A stretch of DNA of 64,000 nt from a virus: IMG/VR virus record IMGVR_UViG_3300033064_003914, positions 1-64,000 of that record; one strand, written 5' to 3'. Shown here in pieces: positions 36,235 to 44,171 of the stretch. The notes below the pieces were generated by a model, which saw only the letters and a list, made by a program, of their open reading frames with translations, was not told the origin of the DNA and made no database searches. Within the stretch, counting starts at the first letter, position 1, and each line of letters begins with the position of its first letter. The position numbers and the translations under genes were made by a program.

Positions 36235-36260
36235 TTGGCGCGCAAAAAAAAACGCGCCAA
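36235..36260. other. 8-bp inverted repeat with A/T-only loop
   Basis: Arms TTGGCGCG and CGCGCCAA enclose a C plus nine A residues on the plus strand. It sits in the 149-base gap 36180-36328 after the connector-type gene, along with further A/T runs and GCGC words. Minus-strand transcripts would carry the U-run in the loop rather than after the stem, so it is not a normal terminator. It may be a protein-binding site or an mRNA 3' structure. Confidence 0.5.
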
Positions 36261-36328
36261 AAAACGACATACGCTAACGCAAAATGATAGCTATTTAATA
36301 TGCCGCTTTTTTGCGCGTTTTTTAGCTG

Positions 36329-37336
36329 TTAATAACGCGAGCGAATACCTGACGAGTATGCGCCGTATTGATATAAAGAGCCCACCTCGCCGTAGCCGCC
36401 CTCGAGGTTAATAGACGCCTTTTTACCGCGCACCCATTCTCGGTAAGCCTGCCACCGAGCCTGCCCAGCGCGCTCGTAATTGGCTTCTTTATTTTGGTCG
36501 CTAATCTGCACCCCAGCCGCTGAGTAATCTAACTGATTGCGGCGGTACTGCTCCGCCACCATAAAAAACAAATTAGCGCAAATACCTTCAAGCCAATGAT
36601 ATCTAAACGGAAAATTCTGCGTCGTGAACGTGCCGATTGGCGGCGGTACTTCATTCCAATACTGAACAGGCCGCTGGATAGCCAAAGCAATTTCCGCGTC
36701 GTCGAACATTAGGTTATCGAGCAGAAAACTCTCGCCGGGGGCAGAGTCGCGTAGGTGCAGCCTGATTTCAGCTATTGATGGTGGGCCGTCTGGCGTAGCG
36801 TTTCCGTGCAAACTACGCGAGATAATTAACGAGAAGATATTTGAGAAAACTACGCACGGGGATACTGCCGGGTCTTCACTTACCGTCACTAAAGCAGCTT
36901 CGGCGTAGTATATGCCCGGAAACGCCGCCAAGGCCGCTGTAAGGGCAAACTGCACCTTGCCCACCGCGGCGTCAGTTATTTGCCCGATTAACTCTGTTGG
37001 AGCCTGCTGGTTGCCCAGCGAGATCTGTTCTTTTACTCGAAGCGTAATCGCGTACCCCGCGACCTGCGCCACCCCCGCGCTAAATCCGACGGTTGTCAGA
37101 TCTACAGGGTGCCCTGCGTTATCGTGCAATTGCCAGTCAATTGTTGCGCACTGCCCCTGATTAATGCTGATAGCGCGCATTCGGGTCAAAACGGGCTGGC
37201 CGTTAACAGTCGAAACAGGCGCGCTGACGACGTTTTGTGTAACGGCGGATACCGGGGTAAGCGGCGATGGTGCCAGTTCGTTTACATTGCAGCACGGGGC
37301 AGCTGGCGCCGAGCCGGGAGTCGCAATTACGACCAT
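36329..37336 (-). CDS. Head-tail connector / adaptor-type protein
   Basis: 335 residues, start ATG 37336 with a GAGGTG site. The first 190 residues form a beta domain with a Pro-rich N-terminus; INQGQCATIDWQLHDNAGHP resembles the BppU-type Ig domain at the front of phage structural proteins. The C-terminal 140 residues are helical, with IAEIRLHLRDSAPGESFLLD, then EIALAIQRPVQYWNEVPPPI, TTQNFPFRYHWLEG and NQLDYSAAGVQISDQ. This is a pattern I associate with a conserved connector family of aquatic myoviruses. It is the first gene after the capsid cluster and its terminator, consistent with a low-copy portal-proximal ring. Confidence 0.65.
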   Translation of the reverse strand: MVVIATPGSAPAAPCCNVNELAPSPLTPVSAVTQNVVSAPVSTVNGQPVLTRMRAISINQGQCATIDWQLHDNAGHPVDLTTVGFSAGVAQVAGYAITLRVKEQISLGNQQAPTELIGQITDAAVGKVQFALTAALAAFPGIYYAEAALVTVSEDPAVSPCVVFSNIFSLIISRSLHGNATPDGPPSIAEIRLHLRDSAPGESFLLDNLMFDDAEIALAIQRPVQYWNEVPPPIGTFTTQNFPFRYHWLEGICANLFFMVAEQYRRNQLDYSAAGVQISDQNKEANYERAGQARWQAYREWVRGKKASINLEGGYGEVGSLYQYGAYSSGIRSRY

Positions 37337-37351
37337 GTTTCACCTCATTGG

Positions 37352-37386
37352 GGAAAAATAAAAGGCTGACCCGAAGGCCAGCCTTT
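37352..37386 (-). terminator. Intrinsic terminator with UUCG tetraloop between capsid and connector genes
   Basis: On the minus strand an 11-bp stem (AAAGGCTGGCC with GGTCAGCCTTT, one G-U pair) is capped by the extra-stable C-UUCG-G tetraloop and followed by TTTTATTTTT. It begins 36 bases after the stop of the 107-residue gene. The connector start at 37336 is only 16 bases past the U-run, leaving no room for a promoter. It therefore probably attenuates rather than fully stops transcription from the capsid genes. Confidence 0.88.
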
Positions 37387-37421
37387 GTATCTTATCACGA
37401 CGAATCGCAATAATTAAATTG

Positions 37422-37745
37422 TCAATCAAAGCCCGCCGGCGATGCAGTGCCCAGCGTGTTGCTGGACAGATTGACCTCGTCGATGCTGTTGTCAGCTGTA
37501 TCGGTAAGGTAAACCGCCGGAGACTTAGTGATAACCAGGTCTCCGCTATTGAGCGCCTTCTCGAGCGCCTTAAACGCCCGCTGCGAGCCTTTACCGCCGT
37601 TGCCAAGCTTAGCTACGAGATCGCCGGGCACAGTGTACGTGCCGTTGTCCGCGAGCCGCTTGCCGTGGGCGCCAAGAAAACCAAAGGTCGCTTCCGCGCC
37701 TGAGATGTTCTTAACTGTTGTGTATAAACCGGGTACAAGTGCCAT
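37422..37745 (-). CDS. Small head-associated protein
   Basis: 107 residues, start ATG 37745 with GGAGTG 6 bases upstream. It is beta-rich at the N-terminus (VPGLYTTVKNISGAEATFGF; RLADNGTYTVPGD), with a helical centre (RAFKALEKALNSGDLVITKS) and an extended C-terminus. Its place between the capsid protein and a strong terminator suggests an abundant minor head or decoration protein. No family signature is recognised. Confidence 0.6.
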   Translation of the reverse strand: MALVPGLYTTVKNISGAEATFGFLGAHGKRLADNGTYTVPGDLVAKLGNGGKGSQRAFKALEKALNSGDLVITKSPAVYLTDTADNSIDEVNLSSNTLGTASPAGFD

Positions 37746-37764
37746 TGTTCACTCCGTTTGTTAG

Positions 37765-38148
37765 TTAGCCTGCGTCTTGAGCGGCAATCGCCAGCGCGGC
37801 CTGCAGACGCAACACCGCGTCAGCGATGTGCGGCTGCTGGGCCACGACGTCGGCAGCTTGATTAAACGCCGCAACCTTTTCCGAGCCGGCCAGACCGGCA
37901 GCGACAAGAACAGCGTCGAGCTGCTCGTTGGCGCTAGCCAGTTTGGACGTTTCGACCGCGGCGGCCTTTTGCTGCTCTGCCGTATAGAGCACGTGAAGTT
38001 TCTGGGCTGCAGCCCACATACCCGAGGCTTCACTTTCATTACGCGGACGAATGCCGTGCGCTGAAAGCTTCTCGAAGAAGTAGGGCGCCGCCAGCTCGTT
38101 TACGAGTACCGCAACGCTCTGATCGGCGGCTTGCTTAACCTGATCCAT
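37765..38148 (-). CDS. Helical head-associated protein
   Basis: 127 residues, start ATG 38148 with an AAGGAG site. The composition is strongly Ala-rich and helical (VAVLVNELAAPYFFEKLSAH; LYTAEQQKAAAVETSKLASA; DAVLRLQAALAIAAQDAG). It follows the capsid gene by 26 bases. It could be a scaffold-associated or internal head protein. I do not recognise a family. Confidence 0.6.
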   Translation of the reverse strand: MDQVKQAADQSVAVLVNELAAPYFFEKLSAHGIRPRNESEASGMWAAAQKLHVLYTAEQQKAAAVETSKLASANEQLDAVLVAAGLAGSEKVAAFNQAADVVAQQPHIADAVLRLQAALAIAAQDAG

Positions 38149-38174
38149 GTCATGTGCTCCTTGTTACGTTGTTA

Positions 38175-39104
38175 TCACTTGAAGTCCACGCGAGCGAGAC
38201 CGTTCGTATGACCGAACGAGCCGCCCTGCGTGTTGTAGGCGAAGTACTCAAGCATGAACGCCTCACGACGGATATACATCGTGGTGGGCTCGAGCTCGTA
38301 GTTCTTGCCGATGAACTTCGGCGACGCGAACATGTACATCGTGTCCGTCGGGACAAGACCGGTCTTGATCGTGACGATCCAACGGCAGTTGAGGAAATTG
38401 GTTTCCGCCCAGCCGTTCTTGATGATGTCTTGCGAGAAGTCACCACCCATCTCGTCGCGACCGAACTTGAGGAGCTCCTTGATCGTGAGGTTATTCACGA
38501 GGCAGGTTTCAACCTCAAAATGCGACGGCGTACGGGGCATGATCTTGAGAGCATCAACCAGCGTCTCGCGGGTGATACCACCATAGATTTCCTCGTACTG
38601 CACAGCGCCCGAAGCGAGGTTAGTCGCGCCGGGAGTGTCGCCAAGAACGGCGTTAAGAGCAGCAATAAACTTCGAGTCTTCCTCGGCGAGCATGTCCTTG
38701 ATCATGTTGTCCGACAGAACCTGTCGGATGTCCATGACGTACGTACGCAGCTCGTCGACGTCCTTAACAGCGCGGGGCGACACGATCCGGTCAAACATGA
38801 CGCGGTAGCGAGGGCCACGGATGTAAAAGTTAATCGGGAGCGTCGCGAACGGAAGCGACACAGCCGCCGGGGAATCGGGCTCCTTGTCCACAACCTTAAC
38901 GGGCTTGTCAGTATCAACCTGACGGTCGAGCTCGTCGTTGGTGATGGTCAGCGGCGGCATAATCCGCCGGTAGAACCCGTCTTCACGCATCTTGGTGCGC
39001 GTGAAGTCGTTAACCGCATCAATGGCCTGCTTTTGCATGCCGGGGGTGTCGAGCTGCTCAAAGAGAGTCTCGTTAAGCAGCTGGATTTCTTGCTGAGTGG
39101 GCAT
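38175..39104 (-). CDS. Major capsid protein (HK97-type candidate)
   Basis: 309 residues, start ATG 39104 with a strong GGAGGTT site. The N-terminal helix (QQEIQLLNETLFEQLDTPG) precedes a region like the N-arm and E-loop (FYRRIMPPLTITNDELDRQV). A long helix follows (DVDELRTYVMDIRQVLSDN), then EEDSKFIAALNAVLGD and a late beta segment TNFLNCRWIVTIKTGLVPT with MYIRREAFMLEYF. This order fits capsid proteins of large phages. Its position after protease, scaffold candidate and decoration candidate, together with the strong ribosome site, supports the call. A near full-length antisense frame exists here but is a shadow. Confidence 0.78.
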   Translation of the reverse strand: MPTQQEIQLLNETLFEQLDTPGMQKQAIDAVNDFTRTKMREDGFYRRIMPPLTITNDELDRQVDTDKPVKVVDKEPDSPAAVSLPFATLPINFYIRGPRYRVMFDRIVSPRAVKDVDELRTYVMDIRQVLSDNMIKDMLAEEDSKFIAALNAVLGDTPGATNLASGAVQYEEIYGGITRETLVDALKIMPRTPSHFEVETCLVNNLTIKELLKFGRDEMGGDFSQDIIKNGWAETNFLNCRWIVTIKTGLVPTDTMYMFASPKFIGKNYELEPTTMYIRREAFMLEYFAYNTQGGSFGHTNGLARVDFK

Positions 39105-39143
39105 TGTTGGAACCTCCGTGTTCCGGTGAAGTTAAAAGGTTAA

Positions 39144-39704
39144 TTATTCCGCAGTGCCGGGGAGATAAGCGCTCCAAAAGGAGAGAGTATCAACGCCGTT
39201 GTGGTTGACATGCTTGCCGCTCGATACGACGCCGACGACCGGCGTGACGTATACAGTGACAGCAGCGTTCGTAAGAACACCGGCTGTAGCAGCAGAGCCA
39301 GAAGAGGTGCCAGTCGGGGCCGTCAGCAGATCGCCGGGGGCGTACGACAGATTGGCGTTGAACTCAGTCGAGTCAATTTCGTAACCGCCAGTCGCAACTA
39401 CGCCAGACAACTTACCAGACGGCGAGATTGCCTGATGCATAAACCGACCAGACGCAGTTGTGCCCGGGTTGGACACATCGGCATCGGACGAGCCATTCAG
39501 CAGGAAGATTGCAACGTCGGTGTTGCGTACGCCGGGCAGAAAAACTTCTGCGCCGCCGACAACCTCGAGATGCACAACTCGGCCGCGGGGGACTACGAAG
39601 CTGACAGTACCCAGCTTAGCCGAGTAGTCGAGCGACGCCATGTCGAACCAGCCCTTTTTGATATCAAGGCCATGTTCGAAAGGAAGATCAGGAGAAACAG
39701 CCAT
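39144..39704 (-). CDS. Capsid decoration / stabilisation candidate
   Basis: 186 residues, start ATG 39704 with a GGAGGT site, just upstream of the capsid gene. It is beta-rich (AKLGTVSFVVPRGRVVHLEV; VAIFLLNGSSDADVSN) with a Gly/Ser/Thr-rich centre and the end VNHNGVDTLSFWSAYLPG. The N-terminus resembles the extended arm of trimeric lambda gpD-type decoration proteins. Size, strong translation signal and location agree with a high-copy head-surface protein, but no decisive motif is visible. Confidence 0.6.
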   Translation of the reverse strand: MAVSPDLPFEHGLDIKKGWFDMASLDYSAKLGTVSFVVPRGRVVHLEVVGGAEVFLPGVRNTDVAIFLLNGSSDADVSNPGTTASGRFMHQAISPSGKLSGVVATGGYEIDSTEFNANLSYAPGDLLTAPTGTSSGSAATAGVLTNAAVTVYVTPVVGVVSSGKHVNHNGVDTLSFWSAYLPGTAE

Positions 39705-39750
39705 TGTAAGACCTCCGTGTCTTATTGGTGGTGAAGTAACGTATTAGAAA

Positions 39751-40173
39751 TCAACTCGTGGGCGGATTAAGACCAAGACCTGTGAACAACTTAATGTCAC
39801 TTGCCCTGAGCTTGCCGTCACGAGCTCCCACGTACGAGCTTGTGACGCTAGTATTCGGATCGTACCCGGCCGACTTCTGCGTTACCGGCGCACCAATGCG
39901 AGCCATTTCGGCGGCATTCTTGTGCGACGCTAACTTAATGACCAGTTCCATAGCGCGAACTGGATCTTGCAGAGCAGCGGCCAGCGCTTCCTTCTGGTGC
40001 GATTCGATGCGCTCGTTTTCAGTGCACGCCTTCACAGCCTCGGGAATTAACTGAGCAATTTTCTCTTGCTGCGCGTCGCGACTAGCGAGCACCGACGCAG
40101 CCTTGCTCATCGCGACATCGGAAAAACCGATGTAGTCGATGACTTTTTGAACTAACTGATTCGTATCAGGCAT
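39751..40173 (-). CDS. Small helical head-assembly protein
   Basis: 140 residues, start ATG 40173 with GGAGG 6 bases upstream. Residues 1-95 are helical (LVQKVIDYIGFSDVAMSKAA; PVRAMELVIKLASHKNAAEM). The C-terminus carries RDGKLRASDIKLFTGLG, which is shared in part with the adjacent scaffold candidate (RDGKLEASDFAALRN). The common motif suggests both contact the same partner, for example the capsid protein during procapsid assembly. No named family is recognised. Confidence 0.6.
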   Translation of the reverse strand: MPDTNQLVQKVIDYIGFSDVAMSKAASVLASRDAQQEKIAQLIPEAVKACTENERIESHQKEALAAALQDPVRAMELVIKLASHKNAAEMARIGAPVTQKSAGYDPNTSVTSSYVGARDGKLRASDIKLFTGLGLNPPTS

Positions 40174-40191
40174 GGAAACCTCCGTTTAAGT

Positions 40192-41472
40192 TCAGCGACC
40201 AACGAGTTCGCGCACATGATCTTTCATGATGTCTCGCAGATGGCGCGACCGCTTGGTGCGAGCCTCTTTGACTTGAAAATTACCGGAACTCTGAAAATTA
40301 ATAACAGCGTTACCGATCATTTGTAGCTCCCGAGCAGCCGCCATTTTCGGAGCCATCTCGGGCGCCATTTCAGGGGCCATCTCAGGAGCCATCTCCGGGG
40401 CCATCGCCCCTTCGCCACCGCCCTCGGCGGCAAGACTCTGAAGCAGCGCTTCAGGCGGAATGCCAAGTTCTTGTAATGCCATCGCCAACTCTTGCAGCGC
40501 CTCGTCTTCAGACGGCGGAGCCTGCTCAAGTCCGGGCTCGCCGCCCGGTGCCGCGCCGCCCATCATTTCTTCAACGCTAACAGCTGGCGCTTCTTCGCCG
40601 CCTTCAGCTTCGCCCTCTTCGGCGTGATCTTCGCCTTCTTCAGCGGCGTCGTCGTCAGCTTGCTTCGCTGTGTAGAACCCAACGAACAGGTCAGCCATCT
40701 CGTCAGCTTCGCGCAGGGTGTTCGCGCATACGTCGCGGACACTGGCCTCGGCCGCAGCCTTATCCAGACCAAGCGCAGCGGCTAACTCGTAGCCAGCCGA
40801 AAAAGCGGCAGCCTTGTCGTTATTACGCAGCGCGGCAAAGTCGGAAGCCTCAAGCTTGCCGTCACGGGGGTCGACGTCGAGCTTGTGTTGGTTGCCCTTT
40901 AAATTGCCGCTATTGTCTTTTTTTTCTGTCACCGCTTCGGCAACGTCTTTTTCAGCCTTTTTAAAAGTAGCTGTTCCGAAGTTGACGAGGTCAGCCAGAA
41001 TCTCGTTACCAAGATTGCTGCACTTGGTGTGAGCTTGTTTGAACGATACGTGGCTGTACTTCTCGCCGTCGTTGGTCTTGGCGGGATGCGAGGTGCCTGG
41101 GTCGTCTTTCGTACCCTTGTAATCTTTTTCAGCGGACGGATCTTCGCCTGTCGCAGCGGCGTTGGTGTTGATGTTTAATTGAACATCGTCCTGACGACCT
41201 TCTTGCGACATCTCAGGTGTGTTATCAACAGCGAGGGCACCCTGCTGTTTCTTAACATCAGCCTCGTACTCAGACGCACGAGCGCCAGTCGTTGCCTTCT
41301 GCACATCGTTATCGACGTGCGCGCTGGGGTGCGTCGACGCGCCCTGATACCCACCCGGGTCAGCGGGAACCGGCGAGGCCTGCTTAGCAGCCGCGACCTT
41401 TTCCGCGTTCTGAGAAATTTCTTCAGCCAGCGCGTTCAGTTGCGCGAAGAGCGAACGTTGCATCCGTGCCAT
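40192..41472 (-). CDS. Scaffold-type acidic head protein
   Basis: 426 residues from the ATG at 41472 (MARMQRSL), set by AAGGAG 7 bases upstream; the ORF extends 8 codons further. It is helical and very acidic in the centre (DDAAEEGEDHAEEGEAEGG), followed by a helix (DEALQELAMALQELGIPPEA) and four EMAP repeats. The C-terminal end is basic (KEARTKRSRHLRDIMKDHVR). Acidic middle plus basic C-terminal helix is typical of phage scaffolding proteins, where the basic end binds the capsid protein. Its location between the prohead protease and the capsid protein agrees. It also contains RDGKLEASDF, shared with the next gene. Confidence 0.7.
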   Translation of the reverse strand: MARMQRSLFAQLNALAEEISQNAEKVAAAKQASPVPADPGGYQGASTHPSAHVDNDVQKATTGARASEYEADVKKQQGALAVDNTPEMSQEGRQDDVQLNINTNAAATGEDPSAEKDYKGTKDDPGTSHPAKTNDGEKYSHVSFKQAHTKCSNLGNEILADLVNFGTATFKKAEKDVAEAVTEKKDNSGNLKGNQHKLDVDPRDGKLEASDFAALRNNDKAAAFSAGYELAAALGLDKAAAEASVRDVCANTLREADEMADLFVGFYTAKQADDDAAEEGEDHAEEGEAEGGEEAPAVSVEEMMGGAAPGGEPGLEQAPPSEDEALQELAMALQELGIPPEALLQSLAAEGGGEGAMAPEMAPEMAPEMAPEMAPKMAAARELQMIGNAVINFQSSGNFQVKEARTKRSRHLRDIMKDHVRELVGR

Positions 41473-41514
41473 AGTTGTCTCCTTTGTACACCGCACATTT
41501 TATGTCGGCGTTTG

Positions 41515-42990
41515 TTACATCACATAATTCTGCATAACACAATGCTGTGCTGTCAACCCATCAGCATCATATTTTTTCATGATTTCCGAGAACGCAGCAA
41601 TTTTATACAGAGCGTAATGACGCGCAAGGGCTTTCACTGCCGCACTGCTTGTTTCTGCTTTCTTAGTCATCGATTGAAAATTTGTTTCGTTAATAGCCGC
41701 CGGCGTTGCATTACGAATCACAGCCAGATAAGCGCGCTTTTCAACGGCTTTCGGCAACATGCTTCGCGTAGCTGCAACCCGTTCTGCCCAACTGTGAAGT
41801 CGGGCATTTGCTGCATATGCTGGATTATAAGCATTTTGCTCCAAACTTGAAACAATATCTTGCTCAGCAGCCAACTTTGAAAATATGCCGGGCAGGGCGT
41901 CGGTCACGGACGTAACCAATTCTTGTCCAGCGGCCTTAACAGTGAGGTTTAAAAAGTCCTTAACAGGCAGGATAACGCCCGCATCAGCAAGCGCGCGAAA
42001 AGCTTCAGCCAGTTTTACGTTGGCTAGTTCCGCGATATTAATTGTTTCCTGTACAGCCGGCGATTCGGCCAATACTGTCTTAGCCCAATTGCGGCCAAAG
42101 TCAGGGGCAGACTCGGCAGAGGCTAGCTTTTCTAGGGCAATAAGTTGCCCACGGGTATGCGCTGAAACGCCGTCTAAGTCTAAAAACATAGGGGCGGTAA
42201 CGCCAAGCTGCTCTGCCAACTCAGCGCCGGAAATTACGCCGGCGGACGCTGCTTTGAGGCGCCCCGAAATATAGGCAATACGATCGGCTGGGCGGTAAAC
42301 ATGAGAAATGTCAAAGAATCGAGGTTGGGTATTATCGGCGAATAAAATACTGCCGTCATACGCGCACTTGCCCATGTTGTGTTTTAAACCGCCGGCCTTG
42401 CAGTGCCCGCCGTTTTCAATTGAGTCGCAGTACTCCGCGCGGGTGCGGGCTTTGTTGCCACAATGGCTGCAAACGTCAAACGGAATGGTGCACGCCATAG
42501 ACACGCCGATATCGTCGCCGTTGGCCAGCTTCTCGAGTTCTTTATCGGCTAATAACCCGCCGTTGTGGTCAGCCGCTTCTTTTGTCGCGTTGAGCACGCA
42601 GACAAGTTCAATGCGCCTCATGGGATCGTGGTACGCCGAGGCCTTTACGATTCCGTAGCTTTTAGCCGGATTTTTGTTGATATGGTCGCGGTAAAATCTT
42701 GCATGCTTAACAAACGTATCGTGATATTTTTCGCAGCATGCGCGTTTGAAACCGTCACCGTTACGATTGGGGCCGTAATCTTCAGTGGCGCCAATTGCAA
42801 TTAAGTGCACAGGAACTTCATCTTTTGCGAATTTAATGTGCTGCATTTTGTGCACAAATTCTGCGCCAGCCCGCTTTACAAGGTCAAGCTTATCGGCGCC
42901 AATAATCCCGCGGCTAGAAATTTTGATAAGCGACGCAACCGGTTCGCTGAAGTCTTGCGAATTTGGCTGGATAACCTTGATCATGCTCAT
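41515..42990 (-). CDS. Prohead maturation protease (assemblin fold)
   Basis: 491 residues from the ATG at 42990 (MSMIKVIQPN) with AGGA upstream. The longer frame reads back into the previous gene and begins with an unlikely Arg/Ala-rich segment. It contains HLIAIGATEDYGPNRNGDGF, then HARFYRDHINKNP (candidate catalytic His103) and GDDIGVSMACTIPFDVCSHC (candidate catalytic Ser164). A Cys cluster follows (CSHCGNKARTRAEYC). This His-Ser arrangement with the SM(G/A)C and CGN-A-EYC motif is typical of U9/U35-type phage prohead proteases. It would cleave scaffold and capsid N-termini during maturation. The C-terminal 240 residues may be an additional core domain. Confidence 0.85.
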   Translation of the reverse strand: MSMIKVIQPNSQDFSEPVASLIKISSRGIIGADKLDLVKRAGAEFVHKMQHIKFAKDEVPVHLIAIGATEDYGPNRNGDGFKRACCEKYHDTFVKHARFYRDHINKNPAKSYGIVKASAYHDPMRRIELVCVLNATKEAADHNGGLLADKELEKLANGDDIGVSMACTIPFDVCSHCGNKARTRAEYCDSIENGGHCKAGGLKHNMGKCAYDGSILFADNTQPRFFDISHVYRPADRIAYISGRLKAASAGVISGAELAEQLGVTAPMFLDLDGVSAHTRGQLIALEKLASAESAPDFGRNWAKTVLAESPAVQETINIAELANVKLAEAFRALADAGVILPVKDFLNLTVKAAGQELVTSVTDALPGIFSKLAAEQDIVSSLEQNAYNPAYAANARLHSWAERVAATRSMLPKAVEKRAYLAVIRNATPAAINETNFQSMTKKAETSSAAVKALARHYALYKIAAFSEIMKKYDADGLTAQHCVMQNYVM

Positions 42991-42991
42991 G

Positions 42992-44164
42992 TTATTTTTC
43001 CTGCTTTGTTGTTGCGGGAACATTGTTAAACGCGCGGTCTGTCGCGTTGCCGAGAATCCGCCCAAGAAGATTAGTGATCGCGCTCGCGCCGACGGCGCCC
43101 AAGCCGCCGCCACCGACACGCGCAATGCGCCGCCCGGTAGTGCCCTTTAAATGCGGCTTAACATCTGTTAGTGTTCGCCCGCTGGGTACGCCTTTGTTGT
43201 TTCTAATCATCTCATCAAGAATCGCTGCGCGGCGGGCTTGCTCAGCCGGTGTTCCGCCCGGACTTTGCGTCCGCACAATAGCTTCAGCATCTTGCAATTT
43301 TCCAGCTAAGCCTGCGCGCGCGGCTTGAAATTGTTTAAGTTGTGTATTGTACGCTGCTGCGTCGCCCCGCCACGCTTTGACCTCGTTATTGTATGCCGCT
43401 ACGGCGTTGTTGTAATCAGTCATTGCCGTTACACTGCTCGGGTGGCCGTAGATGAAGCCGGGGAGCGTTTCGGGGCTGCGCGGCATAACCGGTGCCGGTC
43501 TAAGTCTAGGCGGTACTGCCGGCAGAGCGTCTAAACTAGCCGCGATGGGCTGGTTGCGCTGGTTATGCGCCTCAAAAATTTTCTTTAAAACCCCGTATTC
43601 GTTTTTTGCTGCCGGACCTGTTTTACCTTTCGTGGCCTTACCGGCCGCGTCAGCGAGGCGAGCAAGAGAGCCGTGATCCGGCTTAGTGCCGGTTACTCTG
43701 TCGTAAAGCCAGCCGCCGGATCGGGCGCCGCCAACACCGCCGGCTACGCCGCCCGCGAGCACGGCCGCACCGCCAAGCGGAGTCGAGTTCGGCCCGCCAT
43801 AAACGCTCCCCGGCGGTTCTTTTTTACCGGCCGTGTCGGCTGCCGGGGCCGCAGCAGGGTCGGCCTTTGCCGAAAGCATTTCTTTGACTACCGGCGTCAA
43901 TGCCGCGCCAGCAAATCCACCTAGTCCGCCCGTCAGCGCGCCGTATAGCGCATTACGCTGTTTCTGCTTTTCTTTGCCCGATGTCCCGAAATAACCGCTA
44001 GCGCCGCCGATTCCCGCGCCAATAAGTGGCATGTACATTAACGAACTAATAGCTGATTTAATTAGTCCACTTTCAGCGGCTTCTTTTTGCAAGCCGGCGC
44101 TATTGCCGGTAGTCGCATAAACACCGAGAAGGCTAGCAAATTTTTCAGTTGTCTGCTCGTTCAT
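42992..44164 (-). CDS. Glycine-zipper membrane-type virion protein
   Basis: 390 residues, start ATG 44164, stop one base before the protease start. It starts with a short charged helix, then GLIKSAISSLMYMPLIGAGI and GGASGYFG form a Gly-zipper segment. Two more follow (LYGALTGGLGGFAGAAL; GGAAVLAGGVAGGVGGARSG). The middle is Pro/Ala-rich and the C-terminus has VGGGGLGAVGASAITNLLGR. Multiple Gly-zipper hairpins suggest membrane insertion, for example an internal head protein that helps DNA or protein delivery. No family is recognised. Confidence 0.65.
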   Translation of the reverse strand: MNEQTTEKFASLLGVYATTGNSAGLQKEAAESGLIKSAISSLMYMPLIGAGIGGASGYFGTSGKEKQKQRNALYGALTGGLGGFAGAALTPVVKEMLSAKADPAAAPAADTAGKKEPPGSVYGGPNSTPLGGAAVLAGGVAGGVGGARSGGWLYDRVTGTKPDHGSLARLADAAGKATKGKTGPAAKNEYGVLKKIFEAHNQRNQPIAASLDALPAVPPRLRPAPVMPRSPETLPGFIYGHPSSVTAMTDYNNAVAAYNNEVKAWRGDAAAYNTQLKQFQAARAGLAGKLQDAEAIVRTQSPGGTPAEQARRAAILDEMIRNNKGVPSGRTLTDVKPHLKGTTGRRIARVGGGGLGAVGASAITNLLGRILGNATDRAFNNVPATTKQEK

Positions 44165-44171
44165 AACGTCC

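Noticed and set aside
38154-39143. Plus-strand frame of 329 codons opposite the capsid gene
   Set aside because: It mirrors the whole capsid gene. The capsid frame has a GGAGG site and an HK97-type sequence, while the antisense product is Arg/Val/Leu-rich with no family resemblance. It reflects codon bias.
42991-43125. N-terminal extension of the prohead protease frame
   Set aside because: It lies inside the upstream gene, is Arg/Ala-rich, and the downstream ATG at 42990 has a suitable ribosome site and neat spacing.
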